This document shows positions 1 to 5,437 of a stretch of 5,437 nt of DNA, piece after piece. The position numbers and the translations under genes were made by a program. The notes beneath the pieces are model-generated. The model saw nothing but the letters and a program-made list of their open reading frames with translations, ran no database searches and had not been told where the DNA came from. This DNA is from JBNLBT01 sp050303435 (GTDB taxonomy: Bacteria > Pseudomonadota > Gammaproteobacteria > Xanthomonadales > Marinicellaceae), in the NCBI GenBank assembly GCA_050303435.1, contig JBNLBT010000152.1, forward strand, positions 1 through 5,437. The letters are read 5' to 3'. The first letter of the stretch is position 1. The number at the start of each line of letters is the position of its first letter.

Positions 1-60
1 AAATGCTGAAAGCATTGAAATCCTGACATTTGTAAGGATTTATTGACACATGTAAAACGA

Positions 61-88
61 GGCGGGCCGGTGTACGGCCTGCCATTTT
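61..88 (+). terminator. Probable intrinsic terminator of a plus-strand gene left of the window
   Basis: Bases 61-69 (GGCGGGCCG) pair with 75-83 (CGGCCTGCC) to give a 9-bp, GC-rich stem with one G-U wobble and a 5-base loop. A short T-tract follows (ATTTTC at 84-89), then a T-rich stretch to about 112. On the opposite strand the stem is followed by TCGTTTTAC, so it could work in both directions. The stem is strong but the U-tract is short and interrupted. No gene ending just upstream is visible, because the window begins only 60 bases before it. Confidence 0.42.
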
Positions 89-132
89 CAATACTTTTAT
101 TTGCAGCATCACGAGCACATCAACAAATCACA

Positions 133-180
133 GCCGCACGCGCCTTCACCCAGAGCAACTGCCCGCTGTCTGCGTGCGGC
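133..180. repeat. Perfect 9-bp inverted repeat with 30-base spacer
   Basis: GCCGCACGC at 133-141 is the exact reverse complement of GCGTGCGGC at 172-180. The spacer of 142-171 could be extended by a G-U pair at its base. The arms are GC-rich while the flanks are AT-rich, so the hairpin stands out. No U-tract follows on either strand, which argues against a simple terminator. A structured RNA leader, a protein-binding site and chance are all possible; function is unknown. Confidence 0.45.
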
Positions 181-236
181 GCCTGTAACCGCAACAGCGT
201 GCCAATTTATCATTTGATTCAATGATTCAAATTAAC

Positions 237-261
237 CATGGCGAACACACAACTCGCCATG
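237..261. repeat. Perfect 8-bp inverted repeat with 9-base loop
   Basis: CATGGCGA at 237-244 is the exact reverse complement of TCGCCATG at 254-261, separated by ACACACAAC. On the plus strand a TTTT run follows only 9 bases later (271-274), which is too far for a standard intrinsic terminator. On the minus strand an AT-rich stretch without a clean T-run follows. It could be a weak terminator, an operator-type palindrome, or an mRNA leader hairpin if transcription toward the gene at 559 begins upstream of it. Confidence 0.4.
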
Positions 262-558
262 AGACCATTCTTTTCATCACGCCCATCCTTCTCGGCTGTA
301 CAGATTCAAACCCGATGATTTAGTCCTACATCTCATTGGCAGCTCTTTTCATCTTATTTGTGCACTTCGCACACCTGGGCGCATCTTTACCATTAAGTCA
401 TTCATTGTTTGATGCTTTCGACCTGTCGAGCAGGGCTTCGGGCCTTTTCGGATGTTTTTACCAGCAGGGTCTGGTCACTGGCATCCCAACGCCCCTTGCC
501 GAGTACAAATCACAAGATGTTCACACCATGAATGATGTAAACCTATACGGAGATTGCC

Positions 559-2235
559 ATGAAAACCCCTTTGATTTTGATATTCATTTCTTTTAACTTG
601 CTCGCCGACGGGATCACAGAATGCCGTGTCCATCCCAACGCCATGGGTGGCGGTATAACGGCCAGCAACAGATACACGGGCATCAATGCACTTGGAGAAA
701 TCGCAGACCGACACGATACCAGCTATTCAAGCATACCGGATGATGCATCGACAAGCAGCGGCGCCGGCTTGGTGGATCGACAACTGTGGCTGGAAGACAG
801 CATCAAGCAGCCCATTTACCTGCCATTCAGAGCACGCGACAACACCCGTATAACCGCCGCATGGTTGTACACAGGCGAAAAAAGACACAACGCCCTCGAC
901 TTTGCGCCACTGGACACGGACACATTTCTGGTCACCGCCGTGGCAGATGGCGTGGTTGTCTGGAACGCATACAGTCCGTCGGCAGGCAATGTGGTTGTCA
1001 TAGAACACACCGCCTTAAATGGCGACAAATTTCGCAGCATCTATCATCACCTGCGAGATGGCCGGGATCGCGACATCGCAAGGGCCAGACTGACCAACAT
1101 CTATGCAAACAACTACAACACAGACTGGAAAGATTCTGAGGCAGCCAAAGCCTATCAAAACCAGGCCGACACCGATTTCAGCAACTTGTCATCCCCCAAC
1201 CCGAGTGAAGAAATGCTGACCGCTGCAAAAAAATACTGGGGCAGCGTTGTTGAAAGAATTCAAGTGCAGACCGGCGATTTCATCAAAGCTGGCCAACCCA
1301 TCGCCTATGCCGGCCGCACAGGTGTGCATCAGAACGGGGTCCATCTGCACCTGATGTTTGCCAAACCAGGCAGGATTAAAACCTCCAGTGGATTGACTTC
1401 AAAAAAATGGGTGTTTTTCGATCCGTATGGACACTATGCAATCAGCTCCAAATGCTACTCAACCGAAGCGATGACGCAATTCAATTTCACCAACCAGTTT
1501 GCACCCGCGTTTGAAGAATTCATTGATTTGGATGCCAAGACTTTCTCTCAAGCATTCCGCTATTTTGCCAAACGCGGCTACGGCCCACAAACATTGAGCG
1601 CCAATGGCATGTTGTTATCCGGTGCATTTGCTGCCATGAGTCATGTGCCCTTGACTCGGGTGAATCGCCCCTTGAACGTATTCTTGCGCGACCTGGAAGA
1701 GGCCCGCAACAAAAACGCCCGCCCAAAAATCATGGCCGTCCACAGCCATGCAGATCAGACCACCTACAGCGCCATTTGGACCACAAATGATTTCAATGAA
1801 CACTTCACCTCACCTCAGATGTCACTGAGTGAATTCAAAAGCAAATTCAAACAATATTTTACCTCCCATCAATTGTCTGACTATGTGCTGTATGTTCAGC
1901 AGGGGCGGCTGTGGGTCAGCGGCACCTGGATCAAAAAACCCAGCCCCTCGGACCATGCCATGTATCTCAATTTGACTGAAAGCACTTTTAAAGAAAAACA
2001 CAGAGCATTTGAAAAGAAAGGCTTAAAACTGATTCACATACAACGCTATGAACATCCGGGCAAAGGCGAGCGTTTATCGGGCCTGTGGATTAAGTCAACC
2101 ACCGAACACATTGCACACACCGGATTGTCAAGACAAAGATTCCAGGACTTGAGCATATTGCTGAAACAAGCAGGCTATGCTGTGCATTATGTCACGTCAT
2201 TCAATGACAAGATCGATGCCATCTATCGAAAATAA
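559..2235 (+). CDS. Secreted M23-family (LytM-type) metallopeptidase with C-terminal BTRD1-like repeats
   Basis: Encodes 558 residues. The ATG is preceded by GGAGA at 549-553 with a 5-base spacer. Residues 1-16 look like a short Sec signal peptide (MKTP, then a hydrophobic core, with likely cleavage after A16), so the enzyme should act in the periplasm or outside the cell. Residues about 95-290 form an M23 peptidase domain. H110 and D114 (HNALD) and H264 (in HLHLMF) match the zinc ligands, and H163 or H164 (YHHL) and H262 match the catalytic histidines. Active M23 enzymes cut peptidoglycan cross-bridges or stem peptides; the substrate here is inferred. About 60 extra residues (167-228) sit between YHHL and the VQTGDFIKAGQPIAYAGRTG core. 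Residues about 325-558 contain three or four repeats resembling Bacterial tandem repeat domain 1 (PF17660), each an amphipathic helix, a GY- or GL-type turn and a strand ending in a SAIW or SGLW-like motif. The only cysteines, C22 and C299, could form a disulfide. Metallopeptidase identity is near certain; the repeat assignment is from memory. Confidence 0.93.
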   Translation: MKTPLILIFISFNLLADGITECRVHPNAMGGGITASNRYTGINALGEIADRHDTSYSSIPDDASTSSGAGLVDRQLWLEDSIKQPIYLPFRARDNTRITAAWLYTGEKRHNALDFAPLDTDTFLVTAVADGVVVWNAYSPSAGNVVVIEHTALNGDKFRSIYHHLRDGRDRDIARARLTNIYANNYNTDWKDSEAAKAYQNQADTDFSNLSSPNPSEEMLTAAKKYWGSVVERIQVQTGDFIKAGQPIAYAGRTGVHQNGVHLHLMFAKPGRIKTSSGLTSKKWVFFDPYGHYAISSKCYSTEAMTQFNFTNQFAPAFEEFIDLDAKTFSQAFRYFAKRGYGPQTLSANGMLLSGAFAAMSHVPLTRVNRPLNVFLRDLEEARNKNARPKIMAVHSHADQTTYSAIWTTNDFNEHFTSPQMSLSEFKSKFKQYFTSHQLSDYVLYVQQGRLWVSGTWIKKPSPSDHAMYLNLTESTFKEKHRAFEKKGLKLIHIQRYEHPGKGERLSGLWIKSTTEHIAHTGLSRQRFQDLSILLKQAGYAVHYVTSFNDKIDAIYRK

Positions 2236-2296
2236 CCAGGCCATACAACACCTGAGTAAATAGCACTCTCTCCACAGATGCATCCCAGGCAGTCCT
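2236..2296. other. 61-bp gap between convergent genes
   Basis: The metallopeptidase gene and the DUF2199-DUF3144 gene end facing each other here. I found no strong hairpin with a T-run for either strand; the only symmetry is the short palindrome GATGCATC at 2277-2284. Termination may be Rho-dependent, or transcripts may read into the opposing gene. Local base composition also changes about here, from moderate to higher GC. Confidence 0.4.
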
Positions 2297-3097
2297 TCAA
2301 TCTTTTGGCTCACCGCGCAGTTTGGCCAGTTGTTCATCCAGGTTTTCCCTGAGCATCTGTTCGTATTCGCGCAGGTAAAAGTCGATGATGCTTTCGCGTT
2401 CGGCGTGCGGCTCTGCGTGGTTTTCGCAGGCCTCAAAGGCGTTGTAGCGCGCCGCGGCGTAGAGGAAGGCTTCGCTCACCTGGGTGATGTCGGATTCATC
2501 GGCGCGGGTGTTGGCCAGATCAATGAAATCATCCGCCAGTCCCCAGAAACTCTCGTCGTCGGCGTCATCCGACGTGTCCTCCTCGCGGCGGTGCATCAGC
2601 GCGGCCAGGGTGGCGTAAAACTGGTGCAGGCGGTGTTCGCTCAGGCCGTTGCGCTGCTCATCGACCAGCGTGTGATTGTGCCCACGCAAATGAAACAGGG
2701 GACGTGAATCGTTGCGAAATTCGATTTCAACGGCCAGGCCGCACGTGTCCTGGCGATACAACTGCGGCATGGCATTGGCCAGCTCGCCTTCGGCGCGTGG
2801 TTGCAATTCGAGCTTTTCGCTGTCGAACAGGCGATCGTATCTTTTGTAGTCTTTGGCCGACACTTTGGCCCATACGCCCAGATGATAGACCTGTTCGCTG
2901 TGTTGCACCGGCAGCGGCAGCAGGCCGCGGATGTAATGTTGGCGCCGGCCGATGCGGCACAAATCACTGTCCAGATGAGTCACCCGATCCTTTTGCTCCG
3001 GCGACAGCTCCAGGCAGGCATCGGGGCTGTTAAAACTCAGCTCCAGCTCTGTCACGTCGTGCCAGTCATCGCATTCAGCGCATTTGAATTTTTTCAT
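2297..3097 (-). CDS. DUF2199-DUF3144 fusion protein of unknown function
   Basis: Encodes 266 residues beginning MKKFKC. No signal peptide or membrane segment is seen, so it is probably cytoplasmic. Residues 1 to about 165 resemble DUF2199. They show an N-terminal CxxC (C6, C9) with H13 nearby, then a DLCRIG...YIRGLLPLPV block (45-64), GVWAKVS (74-80), and an RPLFHLRGHNHTLVDEQRNGL segment (132-152). The CxxC could bind a metal, which is inferred. An acidic linker (about 170-183, rich in D and E) leads to residues 184-260. These resemble DUF3144 in FWGLADDFIDLAN, the AFLYAAARYNAF core (210-221) and the YEQMLRENL tail. DUF3144 proteins usually stand alone at roughly 80 residues. The frame is open upstream to an ATG at 3259, but that extension has no family resemblance and would cross the apparent promoter. 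I therefore chose 3097. GGGAGA abuts this ATG, too close for ordinary Shine-Dalgarno spacing. Neither domain has an established role known to me. Confidence 0.87.
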   Translation of the reverse strand: MKKFKCAECDDWHDVTELELSFNSPDACLELSPEQKDRVTHLDSDLCRIGRRQHYIRGLLPLPVQHSEQVYHLGVWAKVSAKDYKRYDRLFDSEKLELQPRAEGELANAMPQLYRQDTCGLAVEIEFRNDSRPLFHLRGHNHTLVDEQRNGLSEHRLHQFYATLAALMHRREEDTSDDADDESFWGLADDFIDLANTRADESDITQVSEAFLYAAARYNAFEACENHAEPHAERESIIDFYLREYEQMLRENLDEQLAKLRGEPKD

Positions 3098-3103
3098 TCT
3101 CCC

Positions 3104-3132
3104 ATGATAGGGCCGTTGTGCTGGGGAGACAA
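3104..3132 (-). promoter_or_regulatory. Sigma70-like promoter for the DUF2199-DUF3144 gene
   Basis: On the minus strand, TTGTCT (3127-3132; 4 of 6 consensus positions) and TATCAT (3104-3109; 5 of 6) are separated by exactly 17 bases. Only GGGAGA lies between the -10 box and the ATG at 3097. Transcription starting about 7 bases past the -10 box would begin at or within a base or two of the start codon. This predicts a leaderless or nearly leaderless mRNA. The spacing and -10 match are good, but a match of this quality can occur by chance. Confidence 0.5.
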
Positions 3133-3285
3133 GGGTGGAATGCGCCGCCACGGCATTCTGGCCGGTCAATTTCAGGCCGTATAAAAGATGCGCCTGAATC
3201 GGGGCCGCGCAAATGAACCGCTGTGGCGCATGGACGCGCCGCTGAAAAGCATCAGCCAACGGTCAGACGGCCCATGCCCGTCAAC

Positions 3286-3322
3286 AAAAAAGGCCCGACG
3301 ACGCCGCGCGCCATCGAGCCTT
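3286..3322 (-). terminator. Intrinsic terminator of the cysteine-rich protein gene
   Basis: Read on the minus strand, AAGGCTCGA (3322-3314) pairs with TCGGGCCTT (3298-3290). This gives a 9-bp stem with one G-U wobble and a 15-base GC-rich loop. A run of six T follows and overlaps the stem base (3291-3286). Stem, loop and U-tract are in the right order for a Rho-independent terminator. It lies about 60 bases past the stop codon at 3381 and would separate this gene from the DUF2199-DUF3144 gene downstream. Confidence 0.68.
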
Positions 3323-3336
3323 CTGATCGCACCGGC

Positions 3337-3370
3337 CGGGCATCGCCTGTCACTCTTGCAGCGATGCCCG
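3337..3370 (-). repeat. Perfect 10-bp stem-loop just after the stop codon
   Basis: CGGGCATCGC at 3337-3346 is the exact reverse complement of GCGATGCCCG at 3361-3370, with a 14-base loop. In the minus-strand transcript it begins 10 bases after the stop codon. No U-tract follows directly, so it is unlikely to terminate alone. With the hairpin at 3290-3322 it forms a tandem pair and may protect the mRNA 3' end from exonucleases. It could also be a dispersed palindromic repeat, which a genome-wide comparison would show. Confidence 0.6.
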
Positions 3371-3380
3371 CACGCGACAT

Positions 3381-5437
3381 TCAGCGCACAATAAACCCCT
3401 GGTCGCGGTAGCCTTCCGATGAAAAGATCCAGCCGTCCAGTTCAATCTGTGTGCGATTGAAAATGGGATTGACGGTGCCTTCCGGGATGTTCAGCCACGG
3501 GTTGTCCTGCGGCAGTGGCGCGCAGGGATTGGCCACCCGCACGCCGTTGAACACCGCATCCAGGCCGTTGGCCACGCGGATGTTGCGAATGCCGATGGGT
3601 TCGGAACCGAGGGTGTCGGTGATCGCGCGGACTTCCAGGCGATAGTCGCTGGCGCCGTGGTTGTCGCACTGCTTGACCTTGTTCCAGTCGGTGAATGCAA
3701 TGTGCTGCTGATTGTAGCCGGGAGACAATCCGCCCAGATTCAACTCACCCATGGGCAGGTTGAACACCCCGGCTGCGGGGTTGCTGCACAACACTTCAAC
3801 GCTCCAGTTCTGATAGTTGCTGGTGTCTTCCGGCATCATCATCCCCAGCTCCAGGGCGTACTGCAGTCCATAGGCGCTGTTCAGATTGATGTCGCGGGTC
3901 ACAAAAGCGGAGTTGCCGCGTTCCATCAGGATGAAGTTGTCGCGACCCAGTTGGTTGGGCAATTCCGGAAACACCGCCGAACGAATGCGCCGGGTGTCCG
4001 GGGACAACAGCCCGGCAATGCCGCCAGCTTCGCAGCCAAAACCGGTGCCGCCCGGCAACTTGCATGAACAGGTGGCGAAATCGTACACGTGATCGCCCTG
4101 ACAGCGTGTGGCTTCCCAGAAGGGACAGGCGTTTTGCAAATCGACCAGCGTGGAGTTGGGCTCATCGTCCAGACAGCCGCAGGTTTGCGTGAACGGATTG
4201 CGGTAGCGGTTGTTGCAGTTGGGGTATTGGTCGTAACACACCGCGCCTTCAACCGCCGCCACATCGCGATCCAGAGGCGCCACCTTGTCCAGACAGTCCG
4301 GATCCGGGGTGTAGCCGTTCGGCCCCACGCTGCCGCTGCGCACGCACGCCGACACCTCGCGGTCGTCTTCCTGCTTGCACCAGGACGAATATTCGCCGTT
4401 GAGTGCGCCGTAGCCGGGCTCCATCAAGTCACACAAACAATCCTGCATCATGTCAAATGTGTCCAGCACCCGGCTTTGTCCGAAGGCATTGGGCGATGAC
4501 TGGAACCAGGCCAGATCATTGCCGACGTTGTATTGAGTGCACATGCGGTTTTCCTGAAAAACCTGGCAGGCGACGCTGAACGGATCGGTCAGGCATTCCT
4601 TGCGCCCGCGCAATTCAGGCAAGGTGTGCGCGTTCAGATACAATGCGTACCCGTCCAGTGCCAGCGCTGAAACGCCCAGAGCCAGGGTGCCAATGCCACA
4701 GGACAGTCCCAAATACGGGATCGCCGTCACGCCCGGCTTGGAACACACGTAACCGACAGCCACTGTGGCGCTGCTGACCGTGAGGCCCGCGGTTGAAATC
4801 AAGGCCAGACGCCGTTCCGACTCCTGAATGGCGCGCTCCAGGCGTTCCATCTCATCCTGCATGATTTGATGGATCATGCTGAGCTCTTCTTGCGTGTATC
4901 TGGCCGGGTCGACGGTGACTTCAACGAAATCAATGCACTCGGATCCGGTCCAGACTTTGCCCGCCGGGCACTCGGGCCGCTTGACGCATTCACCGTTGAT
5001 CATGATGTCGCCCGGATCGGCGCAGATTTTCTGTTCCGGGACACACACGTCCTTGTTGCGGCACTCGGCGTCGTCATCCGGGGTGCCGGTTGCCACCGGA
5101 CCGATCAAAGGATCGTCCAGGCACTGATCCTGCAAGGCCATTTCCCACTCGGCCTTGCACGAATGGAATTCTTGCAAACTGCCCGGCGCGCCCCCTGCTC
5201 CGATGCCCACGGTCTGGCCAATTTCTTTGGCCGTGCCCGAACAGTTGGGCGTGAAGATGTGGTTGCCGCCCAGGGTGGTCGGCACCGTGCCCTGCACCAC
5301 AAAATTGTGCACCAGCAAAGGGTTGGTGCCACAGCTTTGTGCCACATTGGTCAACACCCGCTCATGCGATTGCGTCATCAAGTCGGCCGCTTCGAATTCA
5401 CTCAGGTTCATGTGGCTGGCGATGGCCTCAATGATGG
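3381..5437 (-). CDS. Cysteine-rich extracytoplasmic protein with coiled coil and hydrophobic hairpin, 5' end outside window
   Basis: I do not recognise this family. The frame stays open to the window edge, eight codons beyond the ATG at 5411. That ATG has no well-placed ribosome site or signal peptide, so the true start probably lies outside the window. Counting from that Met (676 residues), there are 32 cysteines, which suggests export and disulfide bonding. Residues 117-159 hold closely spaced cysteines, including two CxxG...G.C units (ICADPGDIMINGEC, ECPAGKVWTGSEC). Residues 172-203 are a charged, probably coiled-coil helix. They run into two hydrophobic, glycine-rich segments (about 204-222 and 230-258) that could form a transmembrane hairpin. 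A second cysteine-rich region (273-460) contains CxC pairs at 325/327, 411/413 and 448/450. Residues about 490-676 have alternating beta-like segments and few cysteines, suggesting a beta-sandwich. This could be a surface, adhesion or envelope protein. The coding call is firm; the function is unknown. Tandem hairpins follow the stop. Confidence 0.85.
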   Translation of the reverse strand, partial: IIEAIASHMNLSEFEAADLMTQSHERVLTNVAQSCGTNPLLVHNFVVQGTVPTTLGGNHIFTPNCSGTAKEIGQTVGIGAGGAPGSLQEFHSCKAEWEMALQDQCLDDPLIGPVATGTPDDDAECRNKDVCVPEQKICADPGDIMINGECVKRPECPAGKVWTGSECIDFVEVTVDPARYTQEELSMIHQIMQDEMERLERAIQESERRLALISTAGLTVSSATVAVGYVCSKPGVTAIPYLGLSCGIGTLALGVSALALDGYALYLNAHTLPELRGRKECLTDPFSVACQVFQENRMCTQYNVGNDLAWFQSSPNAFGQSRVLDTFDMMQDCLCDLMEPGYGALNGEYSSWCKQEDDREVSACVRSGSVGPNGYTPDPDCLDKVAPLDRDVAAVEGAVCYDQYPNCNNRYRNPFTQTCGCLDDEPNSTLVDLQNACPFWEATRCQGDHVYDFATCSCKLPGGTGFGCEAGGIAGLLSPDTRRIRSAVFPELPNQLGRDNFILMERGNSAFVTRDINLNSAYGLQYALELGMMMPEDTSNYQNWSVEVLCSNPAAGVFNLPMGELNLGGLSPGYNQQHIAFTDWNKVKQCDNHGASDYRLEVRAITDTLGSEPIGIRNIRVANGLDAVFNGVRVANPCAPLPQDNPWLNIPEGTVNPIFNRTQIELDGWIFSSEGYRDQGFIVR

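Larger units (their letters stand above)
1..558. other. Intergenic region with no convincing gene
   Basis: This 558-base stretch has no convincing gene on either strand. The two plus-strand open frames (43-225 and 336-596) begin with TTG, lack a Shine-Dalgarno sequence, and encode low-complexity peptides resembling no family I know. What it does hold is structure: a terminator-like hairpin at 61-83, a perfect 9-bp inverted repeat at 133-180, and a perfect 8-bp inverted repeat at 237-261. Smaller hairpins lie at 2-16 (5-bp stem), 359-373 (TGTGC/GCACA) and 432-446 (5 bp with a wobble pair, followed by TTTT). A 7-bp direct repeat, GATTCAA, occurs at 216-222 and 224-230. The promoter and 5' leader of the gene starting at 559 must lie here, but I cannot place the promoter with confidence. 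Confidence 0.6.

Noticed and set aside
43..48. TTGACA as a -35 box
   Set aside because: It matches the consensus exactly, but no -10-like hexamer lies 16-18 bases downstream, where the GC-rich hairpin stem sits instead.
43..225. 60-residue open frame on the plus strand
   Set aside because: It starts with TTG, has no ribosome-binding site, runs through the terminator-like hairpin and the 133-180 inverted repeat, and resembles no family I know.
520..549. Promoter TTCACA, 18-bp spacer, TATACG before the metallopeptidase gene
   Set aside because: Transcription would start only a few bases before the ATG and beyond the good GGAGA ribosome site, making that site useless. The -10 match is also only 4 of 6.
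336..596. 86-residue open frame on the plus strand
   Set aside because: It starts with TTG and overlaps the first codons of the well-supported gene at 559. Its sequence has no domain-like features.
3098..3259. 54-residue N-terminal extension of the DUF2199-DUF3144 gene starting at an ATG at 3259
   Set aside because: The extension shows no resemblance to DUF2199, which typically begins right at the CxxC motif. It would also place the apparent promoter inside the coding region.
3657..4499. Two 136-residue plus-strand open frames (3657-4067 and 4089-4499)
   Set aside because: They lie opposite the coding strand of the cysteine-rich gene, follow its codon bias as antisense shadows, and show no recognisable domain or ribosome site.
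5409..5411. ATG at 5411 as the true start of the cysteine-rich gene
   Set aside because: The frame is open upstream to the window edge. The nearest GAGG lies 14 bases away, and the residues after this Met do not form a signal peptide as expected for such a protein. I treat the gene as partial.
3381..5437. Conjugative mating-pair stabilisation protein TraN
   Set aside because: The richness in cysteine is suggestive, but I could not find the characteristic TraN cysteine-motif order, and no conjugation neighbours are visible.

Overview
This window looks like a stretch of bacterial chromosome holding three protein-coding genes and two intergenic regions with clear secondary structure. No rRNA, tRNA, CRISPR array, insertion sequence or phage gene is visible. 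The host is most likely a proteobacterium, probably gammaproteobacterial. That rests on the DUF3144 and DUF2199 families as I remember their distribution, on sigma70-like and Shine-Dalgarno-like signals, and on codon style. I cannot name the genus.

Layout: positions 1-558 contain no convincing gene. They hold a terminator-like hairpin near the left edge, which probably closes a plus-strand gene outside the window, and two perfect inverted repeats. Positions 559-2235 (+) encode a secreted zinc metallopeptidase of the M23/LytM type, with all expected metal and catalytic residues. It is fused to a C-terminal run of repeats resembling 'Bacterial tandem repeat domain 1'. Positions 2297-3097 (-) encode a 266-residue cytoplasmic protein that appears to fuse DUF2199 with DUF3144. 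Its promoter sits so close to the start codon that the mRNA may be leaderless. Positions 3381-5437 (-) encode the C-terminal 684 residues of a cysteine-rich extracytoplasmic protein. It has a coiled coil and two hydrophobic segments, and its N-terminus lies beyond the right edge. Two hairpins follow its stop codon, the second with a U-tract.

The M23 gene and the DUF2199-DUF3144 gene converge across a 61-bp gap. The two minus-strand genes are probably separate transcription units, because a terminator and a promoter lie between them. I see no evidence that the three genes form one pathway. The two outer genes encode envelope or secreted proteins and the middle one an uncharacterised soluble protein. 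The points of novelty are the two domain fusions, the unclassified cysteine-rich protein and the possible leaderless start, rather than a multi-gene system.
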